Part shown: positions 8,862 through 16,965 of the stretch, piece by piece
How the letters are laid out: each line of letters opens with the position of its first letter
How positions within the stretch are numbered: the stretch's first letter is position 1
Assembly (NCBI GenBank): GCA_964641965.1
Contig: CAZXLD010000008.1
Span: 52,855-116,854 of the forward strand
Origin: JAJDFU01 sp964641965
GTDB taxonomy: Bacteria > Bacteroidota > Bacteroidia > Chitinophagales > Saprospiraceae
Reading direction: 5' to 3'
Length of the DNA stretch: 64,000 nt
Notes under the pieces: model-generated
What the model was told of the DNA's origin: nothing
The model's input: the letters and a program-made list of their open reading frames with translations, nothing else
Database searches by the model: none
Made by a program: the position numbers and the translations under genes

Positions 8862-9650
8862 ATGAAACTTTCCGTGATCTTATCCTTATGTAGTATAGCC
8901 TTGTTGCTGGGGTGTACTTCCAATTCAAGAGACACCCAAACGACGCGCCAAGAATCGGTAAAACTATCCAAGCTCACCTTCTTCGAATGGAGAACCTACT
9001 ATTGCTATCCAGACCGACTGGATAACCTCCTGGCTCGATTTGAAAATCACACCATGGAGCTGTTCGAAAAACATAGGATGGTCAATCTAGGCTATTGGGT
9101 TCCCATAGATAATCAGGAAAATAAATTGGTCTACCTGATGGGGTATGCTGGTCGAGAGCAGCGGGACCAAGCCTGGGAAGCATTTCGAAACGACCCGGTT
9201 TGGAAGGATGCCAAAGCGGCTTCGGAGGAGGACGGACCTATTGTGGATTCTATTACGAATTGGTTTATGACCTACACTGATTATTCGCCCAAGTGGAGCT
9301 TCGAAAAGGCAGGACCTCGGATCTTTTCCCACCGCACCTACTACACCCATTCTGGTAAGTTGGAGGCATTACATGCCCGTTTTCGGGACCAAACCCTGGG
9401 TCTGTTCGAAAAGAACGGAATGACCAATATCGCTTATTTCGATTTGGATCCGGGACACCCAGATGCAGATCGAGCCATGACCTACTTTATTACATTTCCA
9501 GATACCACCGCTCGTAAAGAAAGCTGGGAATCCTTTTTAGCCGATCCCGATTGGAAAACCGCGTATGCCAATTCTATCCAAAATGGCCCATTGGTAGATA
9601 CCATTACCCATGATTTACTGCTGCCTACATCGTTTTCACCAACGAAGTAA
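8862..9650 (+). CDS. Lipoprotein with two NIPSNAP domains
   Basis: 262 residues from ATG 8862, chosen because it opens directly with a lipoprotein signal (KLSVILSLCSIALLLGC); the longer in-frame TTG start would bury it. Two NIPSNAP repeats follow, at about 30-125 and 150-255. Each has FEWRTYYC/FSHRTYYT, a helix LDNLLARFENHTMELFEKH / LEALHARFRDQTLGLFEKN, then a strand with the hydrophobic YLMGYAGRE/TYFITFPDT and a W..F..DP.WK helix. NIPSNAP is a ferredoxin-like dimeric alpha+beta barrel of unclear role; here it should sit at the cell envelope. A TATCTTTC box at 8834 may be its promoter. Confidence 0.85.
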   Translation: MKLSVILSLCSIALLLGCTSNSRDTQTTRQESVKLSKLTFFEWRTYYCYPDRLDNLLARFENHTMELFEKHRMVNLGYWVPIDNQENKLVYLMGYAGREQRDQAWEAFRNDPVWKDAKAASEEDGPIVDSITNWFMTYTDYSPKWSFEKAGPRIFSHRTYYTHSGKLEALHARFRDQTLGLFEKNGMTNIAYFDLDPGHPDADRAMTYFITFPDTTARKESWESFLADPDWKTAYANSIQNGPLVDTITHDLLLPTSFSPTK

Positions 9651-9994
9651 GCAATCAAAACCAATAAGCGTATTCCAACAAGGAAGCCCTGAAACGGATT
9701 CAAATTCGTTTCCATAGTAAAGATCGAGAAGCACACCGCCAACGCTAGTCTCTATTTGTACCGACAATCCATCTTGTGGAAAAGTTTTTTATCACTAAAC
9801 TCTTTGCCCCCTTAGTGCCTTCGTAGGGTTCTTCGTGGTTTATACGGGAAAGTTCCCTATTCACCGCAAAGTGCGTGAAGGAGCCGCCAAGTACACAAAG
9901 AAGGAATTATCAACCCTAAGTTCGCTTGCTAGTACCTCTACTGTTAAAGACCTTTTACCAGCATCCCACAATTAACATCCTCACGGAAAATTTT
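9651..9994. repeat. Intergenic region with imperfect CTTTG...CAAAG inverted repeat
   Basis: No gene in these 344 bases. At about 9795-9840 runs ctctttgcccccttagtgcc..., and at about 9863-9905 an imperfect reverse-complement counterpart (caccgcaaagtgcgtgaagg ... cacaaagaagg). Together they form a long interrupted stem. Intergenic elements of this CAAAG type are common in Bacteroidota and other phyla from general memory; their function is unknown. Boundaries are approximate. Confidence 0.45.
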
Positions 9995-10390
9995 TCATTT
10001 TCGCTCCTTACTACTCCTAGCATAAATTTTCAATTCAAGAGCAACCAAACCCAACACCAAAATTATTTCTCCAATAAAATAGGCTATGCCAAGGGCTGTC
10101 ATACTATTGAATAAGTAAACAACCAAGCTAAAAGTAAGCATGCAATAAAGTGTATTGGCAATAGCAATGCCCAACAGAAAAGGCCTCCAGTTGTCTTTCA
10201 CAAGAAGGTAACAGGTAAAGGAATAGAGGGCAAAACAAGCCGCTATGCCAGCCAGTAGATAGAGAATAGACTCGGGCATCCCGAAAAAGGGTACTAATCT
10301 AACTAAGACCTGACTCAGTAGAACAGCCGTGAGGACTGCGCCTAAGCTGTCGATCAGAAAAATCTGTTTAACCGTTATGTTCCGAAACAT
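9995..10390 (-). CDS. Small integral membrane protein, unknown function
   Basis: 131 residues with four membrane helices (around 8-27, 42-62, 72-95 and 100-120) and a basic C-terminus KIYARSSKERK. There are no recognisable catalytic residues. It lies about 100 bases downstream of the Crp/Fnr regulator at 10493-11026 on the same strand and is probably co-transcribed with it. Similar in organisation to the 112-residue membrane protein at 6969-7307 but not evidently homologous. Confidence 0.65.
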   Translation of the reverse strand: MFRNITVKQIFLIDSLGAVLTAVLLSQVLVRLVPFFGMPESILYLLAGIAACFALYSFTCYLLVKDNWRPFLLGIAIANTLYCMLTFSLVVYLFNSMTALGIAYFIGEIILVLGLVALELKIYARSSKERK

Positions 10391-10492
10391 AAGCCAAATA
10401 GATATACCAAAAAGTTATTTTTTGAACTTTAATATTTGATCATTCAAAGGACGCTAAAATAAATTCGAATTCCTTTGATTAAGATCAAAAAA

Positions 10493-11026
10493 TCAAGATT
10501 GGCCTCTTACCCGGCTTAAGGTTTCCTGGGTAATGCCAAGGTAAGAGGCGATATGCCCCAGGCTAATGCGTTGAATAATGGATGGGTGATGCTGAATCAA
10601 GTCTGCATACCGCTCCTTGGCTGACAGGAAGACCAGGCTATCAATTCGTTCTAACAGGCCGATGTAAAAAGCCTCTGTAAATTTTCGAGCTAATCGCTCC
10701 AGATGTGGATGGTCATCCAGGTATTGCTCCAGATCATTCCGGTTGACCGATTGTATTGTTGAATCTTCGAGTGCCTGAATATTATATTTACTTACTTTTC
10801 CGAAAATAAAACTATCGGGTGCAGTTACGGCCCCAGCTTCCAAGGCAAAATGGGCGGTTACTTCCTTTCCATCGAGATGATAAAATGCCCTGAGGGCCCC
10901 GGATTGTACTAGGTGAAGCTCCTGGCATACCTTATTTTCCAGGTGTAAAAACTGATTTTTCTTTACTTTTCTTTCCGTTAAAATAGGAGAAAATTCTGTT
11001 GTTATTTTTTGAAATAGTTCGTCCAT
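10493..11026 (-). CDS. Crp/Fnr-family transcriptional regulator
   Basis: 177 residues, the shortest of the four paralogues. The beta-roll (FLHLENKVCQELHLVQSGALRAFYHL; ALEAGAVTAPDSFIFG) precedes a winged helix with YLGITQETLSRVRG at the very C-terminus. The family's usual basic tail after the recognition helix is reduced to a few residues. It is upstream of a small membrane protein in the same direction. Ligand unknown. Confidence 0.86.
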   Translation of the reverse strand: MDELFQKITTEFSPILTERKVKKNQFLHLENKVCQELHLVQSGALRAFYHLDGKEVTAHFALEAGAVTAPDSFIFGKVSKYNIQALEDSTIQSVNRNDLEQYLDDHPHLERLARKFTEAFYIGLLERIDSLVFLSAKERYADLIQHHPSIIQRISLGHIASYLGITQETLSRVRGQS

Positions 11027-11103
11027 GCATCTTCATATTTATCAAAAAATAGAGGACGATCAGGTCCAAAGGTTGGTATATGAAATCGGTAGCTTATCTT
11101 CCA

Positions 11104-12258
11104 CTACTCAGCAGCGGGCTTTTTTTCAAACAACGCTCGGGTATTAAATGGAGGCTCCATAGCCAATGGAGGGTCAAAAAGGTTGGCCACTTTTTTCCAG
11201 CTTACCACCTTGAAATTTTGGGGGCGTTTTTCGGTTCCGTCCAAATTAGTTCCGTCCTGTGCAATGAATAAGCCATTTGGAAAGGCTGGCCCCAAATTTA
11301 GGTTGATCACATCAATGCCGTCCGTATCCGAGTTTCCATCAATGGCTTCATCTACAATTTGAAAACTGCCCAGGTATTCGTTATTGCCCGAACGCGTGTA
11401 TACCGCAAAACTATTGTTACCTTGACTAGAGGCAATCAGATATCCTTCGTCTGAAGGGGTGTAGTAAATAGTCAACCCTTCAATATCATAGGTAAGGTTT
11501 GGATTTTCTTCTACTGAACTAAAGGCGACAGGCATTGGCTCGCGGGGGCCTGGTTCAGCAGTTACTTTCCAGATGCGGACGTTTTCTTCACCAATGTAGA
11601 GATAACCGAGCTTGTGGTCGGCTACCATACCCTCTGGCTGGCTTCCGATGTCAAAGGAATCAACCAATACAAGGCCTAGGTTTTCCCGCCCTTCCAGGAT
11701 TTCATATTGCTCGATCACACCATTCTTTCCGCATAAGATGGCGTAATTTTTATGGCTGGATGGGCTGTGATAAAAACAAAAACCATACACTTCGTCAACC
11801 CCCGAAGGCACAGTTTCTTCCAATATGATGGTTAGCTGGCCACTAGTAGGATCAATTCGAAAGAGGTCAATGGCATTTTTGGTTCGGTTCGTACCCCCGC
11901 AAATGTCCATAGTCGTATCCTGCAGTTGGAGATGGTAGGCTACATCAATATTGTTGATCCGGCCTACCTCGGCATAGGCAATTTCCGACCCGGATAAATT
12001 GTAGGTAGCAATGCCTCCGGTTTTATTAGAACCGAAAATCAAGCTTTTGGAAAAATCCTCAGGGTGTATCCAAATCGCAGGATCATCAGCAGCATCGGTC
12101 CCGAAGGTAGATTGAATCGGGTTCGTTTCCATATCTGCCGTGACGGTAAAAATGGTATCTGCAACCGGACTTTTGGATGTATTGGCAAGAGGACCTTTCT
12201 GTTGCTTGCAAGTCGATAATAGGCATAGCAGGAACAACAGTGACAGGATAGTTCTCAT
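11104..12258 (-). CDS. Beta-propeller phytase-like lipoprotein
   Basis: 384 residues from ATG 12258, chosen because a lipoprotein signal (RTILSLLFLLCLLSTC) follows directly; the longer TTG-type start adds 18 residues before it. The mature part has the BPP phytase pattern: DAADDPAIWIHPEDFSKS near the start, then GSNKTGGIATYNLSG, INNIDVAYHLQL, GFCFYHS, PEGMVADHKLGYLYIGEE, YDIEGLTIYY, DGIDVINLNLG and FKVVSWKKV. These acidic loops bind Ca2+ in the six-bladed propeller that releases phosphate from phytate. Probably surface or periplasmic phosphate scavenging. Upstream by about 120 bases is the beta-lactamase-fold gene. Confidence 0.85.
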   Translation of the reverse strand: MRTILSLLFLLCLLSTCKQQKGPLANTSKSPVADTIFTVTADMETNPIQSTFGTDAADDPAIWIHPEDFSKSLIFGSNKTGGIATYNLSGSEIAYAEVGRINNIDVAYHLQLQDTTMDICGGTNRTKNAIDLFRIDPTSGQLTIILEETVPSGVDEVYGFCFYHSPSSHKNYAILCGKNGVIEQYEILEGRENLGLVLVDSFDIGSQPEGMVADHKLGYLYIGEENVRIWKVTAEPGPREPMPVAFSSVEENPNLTYDIEGLTIYYTPSDEGYLIASSQGNNSFAVYTRSGNNEYLGSFQIVDEAIDGNSDTDGIDVINLNLGPAFPNGLFIAQDGTNLDGTEKRPQNFKVVSWKKVANLFDPPLAMEPPFNTRALFEKKPAAE

Positions 12259-12381
12259 GTGATCTTTCTGTTGATTTAGGCGTACGAATTGCTTTCGGGC
12301 CTGAAGGTACAATCTTTGACCGGCTGGAAAGAAGACGAATTGGCCTCAACAATAATTGTCCCGCTATCGTGGATCTTAGGC

Positions 12382-13473
12382 TCATTCTTCCATCTCAAAT
12401 AAAGCCTGGATTAAGGCTTCCCGCAAATTGGTCGGATCGCCGAAAGAATCCGGGTTAAACCGGTCGTCATTACTCAGAATAAGGATAATTTTGTTGTATT
12501 CCAACAATCGGACGAGCACTACATTTGCCCCCATGATGCCACCTCTTCGTTCCATGATACGCGGGTTTTCATCCACAAAGGGATAGGAATAATTCCATAC
12601 CCCGTAGCCCACAAATGCATGTTCGGGGTAGGATTGCTCCAATAACTTCTGGCTTTCAGGATTGAGCAAGGTATCCGAATACAGGGCTTGATCCAACTGT
12701 AAAAGGTCCATAGAGGTAGAATACATGGCTGCAGCCGCATAGCTGTTTTCGATGTAGAAAAAAGGATCCTGAACCGGCTGTTTTTTATTCTTGTAGCTAT
12801 AGGTGTAGGCAAAATGATCCGGGTAATAGCCATATTCCAGGAAGCCCGTGTGTTTCATTTTTAACGGATCAAGGATATTTGTCCGTATCTCCTCTTCCCA
12901 GGATTGCTCACTTACACGCTCGATGATCAGGCCCAGGAGCATATAATCGATATTATTGTAGTTGAAGGTGTTAAAAGAAGCTTTTGATTTGTTTTCTAAT
13001 GCCGCTTCTACCATCACATTGGGCTTCCTGAAATGTTGGTAGGATTTGTCTTTTTCATTGGGCAATCCTGATAAATGTAATAGGAGATGATGCACTGTCA
13101 CCTGTTTTGAAATTCGATTCTCCAGCTCCGGCAAGTAATCAATAACTGATTTACCTAATTCAATTTTACCTGCTTCCCTTAATTGCAATATTCGAATGCT
13201 GGTGAATAATTTGGTTATAGAGGCGATAGAGTAGTGGTAGTCATTCTGAATCGTATCCTTCGCAGGCAGATAGGCCAGACCATAGGATTGATGAAACAGA
13301 GGCACCCCTTTTTCAGCTATCAGAATGGTTCCGGAGAAACCTGTTTGGTCTCTATAATTGGTGACAGCTTTCGTTATTGCTTCCTGGATCCTCGACTCTT
13401 GGGCCACTACACTGTTCGCTATCCACCAAGGGGCGAAAAAAAGAATCAGAACGTAAAGTTTGGCTTTTCTCAT
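12382..13473 (-). CDS. Class C beta-lactamase-fold serine hydrolase (secreted)
   Basis: 363 residues with a signal peptide ending in VVAQ. The S-x-x-K catalytic motif is SITK (near residue 88) within the sequence YSIASITKLFTSIRILQL, and the second motif is Y-N-N in FNYNNIDYMLLG near 175. The substrate-side segments FSGTILIAEKGVPLFHQSYG and HHLLLHLSGLP are typical of this family (Pfam Beta-lactamase), which includes esterases, D-aminopeptidases and penicillin-binding proteins as well as AmpC. The KTG-box equivalent is probably RRGG near residue 312. True beta-lactamase activity is unlikely to be the main role; substrate unknown. Confidence 0.86.
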   Translation of the reverse strand: MRKAKLYVLILFFAPWWIANSVVAQESRIQEAITKAVTNYRDQTGFSGTILIAEKGVPLFHQSYGLAYLPAKDTIQNDYHYSIASITKLFTSIRILQLREAGKIELGKSVIDYLPELENRISKQVTVHHLLLHLSGLPNEKDKSYQHFRKPNVMVEAALENKSKASFNTFNYNNIDYMLLGLIIERVSEQSWEEEIRTNILDPLKMKHTGFLEYGYYPDHFAYTYSYKNKKQPVQDPFFYIENSYAAAAMYSTSMDLLQLDQALYSDTLLNPESQKLLEQSYPEHAFVGYGVWNYSYPFVDENPRIMERRGGIMGANVVLVRLLEYNKIILILSNDDRFNPDSFGDPTNLREALIQALFEMEE

Positions 13474-13551
13474 TGTGGAAGTATTGGTTAAATACCCGCA
13501 GAATCAGATAAATACTTGAAGCGATCGTCCCAAAACAGGTTTTGGGAGGCC

Positions 13552-14661
13552 TTAAAACCTGTTTTGAACGCTTTTTTGATACTCAGATGGGCTTTTCCCG
13601 GTATGCTTTTTAAAAACGCGATTGAAGGTCGATTTGGAAACAAATCCTGAGTCGAGTGCAATACCCAATAGGGACAGGTTGTATAAATCGTCCTGTATCA
13701 AGTGTTTTTTTACTTTTTCCACCCGATAGTGGTTCACAAAATCGATGAAAGTTTGGTCCAACCCTTGGTTAATGTGCATAGATACCTGTCGAGCTGGTAA
13801 GTCCAATGCTTGTGCGAATTGCTTCAAGCTTAGATCCGGGTCGAGGAAGTACTGATCCTTCTCCATTGCATGGACAATCTGGTTTAACAGCTTGTTATCG
13901 ATTGGCGGCTTCTCCGTAGGTATGGGTTCGGCATCATCTATCCCTTGAGCGGTCAGGTCCGGTTGAAGGATACCACCGGCTGCCAGCACCAGAACAGCGA
14001 TTCCCATGGCCAGGGCGGAAAATGGTTGATCTGAATAGAAGGTTAACAGTTCGCGCAACAGGGCATCGATCAACCAGAGGATGGTTAAACTGCTTAGTAA
14101 GCTAAGGTACAGGGTCATCCAATGGAGACTGATCCGTGAGATTTCCGAGTATTGATTTTTGATCCAGTGCTGATATTGGCGTACCAATCGGATAGAAAAC
14201 AGCAGGTAGAAAAATAACGAAATCAGACTTAGGAAGAACTCGAAGTCATAGGTGTAGGGTCGATGTACCTCCAGCCAAAACCACCTGCGGTAAGCATAAT
14301 CTTGTCCTTGCAGATAAAGGTAAACGCTAAGTTGAATAACCACGGGAAGGAAATGCAGGAGGTCCTTCCGTCGAAAGGTAAAGGACCGTTTGGTAAGAGC
14401 TTGGGTATAAAAGTAGGTAAGCGGACCAAAAGCAAGGGAAAAGTAAATGGGGAGAAAATAATAATTCGGGTTCTGGGCATACACATTGGCTATCCGAAAA
14501 AAGGTATCGCAAAGCCAGAGGGAGAAGCCTAGTACCAGCAAGCTTAAAAATGGGTTGGCTCGTCTGTTTTGGTGCTTACACACCAATACCCCTGATGCAA
14601 AGAAGCCTTGTGCGATCACAGCACCAATTAGGACAGTTTCGGGAGTAAATGGGAGGTTCAA
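13552..14661 (-). CDS. AraC-family regulator with N-terminal membrane sensor
   Basis: 369 residues. The first about 230 form seven likely membrane helices (e.g. VLIGAVIAQGFFASGVLVC, PYYFLPIYFSLAFGPLTYFYTQAL-type segments). The C-terminus is an AraC double helix-turn-helix: LSLKQFAQALDLPARQVSMHIN and GIALDSGFVSKSTFNRVFKKHTGKSPSEY. The membrane-bound AraC architecture is common in Bacteroidota for envelope sensing. The start is TTG at 14661; no in-frame ATG precedes the first helix. No clear partner genes. Confidence 0.85.
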   Translation of the reverse strand: MNLPFTPETVLIGAVIAQGFFASGVLVCKHQNRRANPFLSLLVLGFSLWLCDTFFRIANVYAQNPNYYFLPIYFSLAFGPLTYFYTQALTKRSFTFRRKDLLHFLPVVIQLSVYLYLQGQDYAYRRWFWLEVHRPYTYDFEFFLSLISLFFYLLFSIRLVRQYQHWIKNQYSEISRISLHWMTLYLSLLSSLTILWLIDALLRELLTFYSDQPFSALAMGIAVLVLAAGGILQPDLTAQGIDDAEPIPTEKPPIDNKLLNQIVHAMEKDQYFLDPDLSLKQFAQALDLPARQVSMHINQGLDQTFIDFVNHYRVEKVKKHLIQDDLYNLSLLGIALDSGFVSKSTFNRVFKKHTGKSPSEYQKSVQNRF

Positions 14662-14735
14662 AAAGGCGGATTATACCATTTTACACTTGCGTCTATAGTA
14701 TGTATGCAAAAGATCTGGAGTAAGGTAAGAAGTTG

Positions 14736-14758
14736 CCCGGTAACTCGTAGTTACCGGG
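14736..14758 (-). terminator. Stem-loop downstream of the NmrA-like gene
   Basis: Perfect 10-bp stem CCCGGTAACT / AGTTACCGGG with a 3-base loop (CGT), located between the end of the NmrA-like gene and the start of the AraC gene. No T-run follows on the minus strand, so it may be a processing or attenuating hairpin rather than a classic terminator. The same GTAACCCGG core is used in hairpins at 21908 and 23588. Confidence 0.5.
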
Positions 14759-14773
14759 TAATCTATATTCCGT

Positions 14774-15622
14774 TCATATAGACTGGGGCAGGGACTGGTT
14801 CCATATGCCGGTCTTTGCAGTGGCGATGGCATATTCCCTGAAATCGGTGGCTTTTCTGCCGAGTACTTTTTCTATATCAGTAGTCACCACCTGATTGTCT
14901 GGTTTACTCAACACCTCCCTAAACAAATAATCGAATAACCAAATGTAGTTGGCAGGTACTCCTGCCGCTTCCAGCATGGAATTGTAGGCTTCCTGGGAGA
15001 CGGATTGGTACTGGATTGTCCTTCCTGTTGCGTCCGCGATTACCTGGACCACTTCCTCGAATGTAAGGGTGCGTGGTCCCGTTAATGCATAGGTATGTCC
15101 ATTGTGGGAATCATTGAGTAATACCTCCACGACCACCTCAGCAATATCTCCTGTATCTACGAATGGGATCCGGGCTTCTGGCATGGGCAACGCTACATGG
15201 CCTGCAAGTATGGGATCCAGTAAAAAACTTTCACTGAAATTCTGGTTGAACCAAGAGGCTCTTACTATGGTGTAGTCTAATCCGGAATTCGCAACCACTT
15301 GCTCAGATCGCTCTGCCTCTTGCTCTCCTTTGCCTGATAACAAAACGGCTTTTTTCACTCCTGCTTTTTTAGCTGCTTCAGTAAGTTCTCGGATCGCTTT
15401 TAATGCACCGGGTACAGCCAGGTCGGGATGATAAACGATGTACATTTTTTCCATGTCGGCCAAGGTGGCCGGCCAGGTGGTGGAATCGTTCCAATCGAAG
15501 GTCGGTTCCTGACTACGGGCTCCGATTCGTACGTTTTGATTTTGGTGCCTTAACCCTTCGACGACTTTCCGGCCGGTTTTGCCAGTTCCACCGATCACTA
15601 AAATGTTACTTTGAATGGTCAT
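14774..15622 (-). CDS. NmrA-like atypical SDR, NAD(P)-binding protein
   Basis: 282 residues. An N-terminal Rossmann nucleotide-binding motif VIGGTGKTGRKV, then an Arg switch (RIGARS) that suggests NADP(H). The following KAVLLSGKGEQEAERSEQ and DYTIVRASWFNQNFSESFL stretches match the NmrA/quinone oxidoreductase QOR2-type subgroup. The third gene of the minus-strand operon after the cytochrome-like gene and the DUF1772 gene (gap of 33 bases). The substrate is unknown; the association with DUF1772, which includes anthrone-oxygenase-like proteins, suggests quinone-type chemistry. Confidence 0.88.
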   Translation of the reverse strand: MTIQSNILVIGGTGKTGRKVVEGLRHQNQNVRIGARSQEPTFDWNDSTTWPATLADMEKMYIVYHPDLAVPGALKAIRELTEAAKKAGVKKAVLLSGKGEQEAERSEQVVANSGLDYTIVRASWFNQNFSESFLLDPILAGHVALPMPEARIPFVDTGDIAEVVVEVLLNDSHNGHTYALTGPRTLTFEEVVQVIADATGRTIQYQSVSQEAYNSMLEAAGVPANYIWLFDYLFREVLSKPDNQVVTTDIEKVLGRKATDFREYAIATAKTGIWNQSLPQSI

Positions 15623-15655
15623 GATTATTTCGATTTAAAATTGATAAATAGGCTT

Positions 15656-16153
15656 TTAACCCTTGAATTGCGCATAAGCGCCAATTAAGGAGGTTAGGAA
15701 TGCGACTACTGCAAATACGGTTCGTATAAGGTGCAGACGATTCCATTTTTGTTCGTACGTACTTCTAAAGGCAATTCGCTTTACTTCACTTAATTCAGCT
15801 AAGTCCAAGGCATCCAGGGCATCATTTAGCGGCACATTGCCAAATGCAGTCACTCCGAAGGTGCCAATCAAATAGATGACCGTAGCCGCTAGTAAAAGCC
15901 AAAACGGAATTCCGGAGTGGTACTGCTGGATCGTGCTGATACCTAAGGCCAATGGGCTGCCAAAAAAGACCAGAAAAAATGCAGGATTTAGAATTGCCTT
16001 ATTGATAGCTTGCATTGTTTCCAGATAAACCGGATCTGTCACCTTTCGAGTACCGGGTATTACCGAAACCAGCCAGGCATAAAAGAATCCTGCCGATAAC
16101 CCGGTCAGTACAATTGCTACAAAAAGGATGGTTGTTTTAAATGAGAGTTCCAT
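15656..16153 (-). CDS. DUF1772 membrane protein (anthrone oxygenase-like)
   Basis: 165 residues with four membrane helices: TILFVAIVLTGLSAGFFYAWLVSVIPG, NPAFFLVFFGSPLALGI, FWLLLAATVIYLIGTFGVTAF and LIRTVFAVVAFLTSLIGAYA. The motif GLSAGFFYAWLVSVIPG and the FGNVPLNDALD stretch mark DUF1772, whose fungal relatives are anthrone oxygenases. Its ATG lies 2 bases after the stop of the frameshifted cytochrome-like gene, which indicates tight operon packing. Function unknown. Confidence 0.87.
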   Translation of the reverse strand: MELSFKTTILFVAIVLTGLSAGFFYAWLVSVIPGTRKVTDPVYLETMQAINKAILNPAFFLVFFGSPLALGISTIQQYHSGIPFWLLLAATVIYLIGTFGVTAFGNVPLNDALDALDLAELSEVKRIAFRSTYEQKWNRLHLIRTVFAVVAFLTSLIGAYAQFKG

Positions 16154-16155
16154 GA

Positions 16156-16483
16156 TTAGAAAGTATTTATTGATTTAAGCCATTTTTCGAGTGTTTGATA
16201 CTCTTTATCGGTTAATTGGACCTGATTGTCCCTAGGCATTCTCCGATAAACAAAAACTTGTTGATAAATCCTGGGAGCATTCTTCTCCATGTTTTTTTAA
16301 GGAAAAGACCTTAAATGGATTTTTTCTTCGGTGACAGCTATTGCATTTAGAGTTGAGAATTTTGAATGCATCCTCTTTTAAATCGGATTCAATTATTTCT
16401 GATTTGATTTTGAGAGGATCTGGAGATTGGAAAAAACCAGAATAGAAAATTAGCCTGGAAAATTCACTGAATTTTTCGCCCAA
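16156..16483 (-). pseudogene. Broken small c-type haem-binding protein
   Basis: Two overlapping frames together make one protein. Frame 1 (from TTG 16483) has SDLKEDAFKILNSKCNSCHRRKNPFKVFSLK with a c-type haem motif CNSCH. It then runs off-frame at a run of seven A on the minus strand (T7 at 16292-16298 of the plus strand) and stops after a meaningless tail. Deleting one base there restores NMEKNAPRIYQQVFVYRRMP...LTDKEYQTLEKWLKSINTF, ending at a TAA (16156-16158) 2 bases before the DUF1772 start. There is no ATG at the 5' end; the region is covered by a repeat element. So the gene is frameshifted and probably 5'-truncated. Either decayed or a homopolymer sequencing error. Confidence 0.8.
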
Positions 16484-16719
16484 AGGGCTGACGAATTGAA
16501 AAATATTGAAAATCAGGTAATTATGTGTGAGTCAGTCCATTTCTTACTGTTTTTGTCTGTACCCAAATTTGGGTAACCAAAGTTTTGCAATTGTCAGGGT
16601 CTTTAGTGCTGACATCCGCAGGATCGTCAGCATAACCCTGACATAAGTGGCTGAAAATAAGCCTGTTTTCAGCTACTCATCGTTCGTATTCACGGGAATC
16701 CGTGAATAATCCGGGTTAG
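16450..16719 (+). repeat. Structured dispersed repeat, copy 1
   Basis: This stretch is about 80 % identical by eye to the reverse complement of 28593-28856. Structure: outer arms TGTCAGGGT / ACCCTGACA around an inner hairpin GCTGACATCC-GCA-GGATcGTCAGC (10-bp stem with one bulged C), then GTGGCTGAAAA / TTTTCAGCTAC, then ATTCACGG-GAAT-CCGTGAAT. The right edge, where the two copies diverge, is after CCGGGTTAG; the left edge is near TTAGCC. No reading frame spans it. The left edge reaches into the 5' end of the broken haem-protein gene. Confidence 0.8.
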
Positions 16720-16965
16720 TATTTCAATAAAAGAGAAGACAGAGAGTGTTCTTTTCATTACCGTATGGTTTACAGTAACAAAAATGAGGGCAATGAACCC
16801 CTTAAGCTTGACCCCTAAAGCCAACCTTTTGACACTTTAAGCCAAAATTGGAATTGCAAACAAGAGTAGACCAGGCACCTGGGTTGCTGGAGCGCCAAAG
16901 CGAGCCAGCCGAATAACTCATACAATAACAAAATGGGTGAGGTACTTGCTGTTGCCCAAGTTGAC

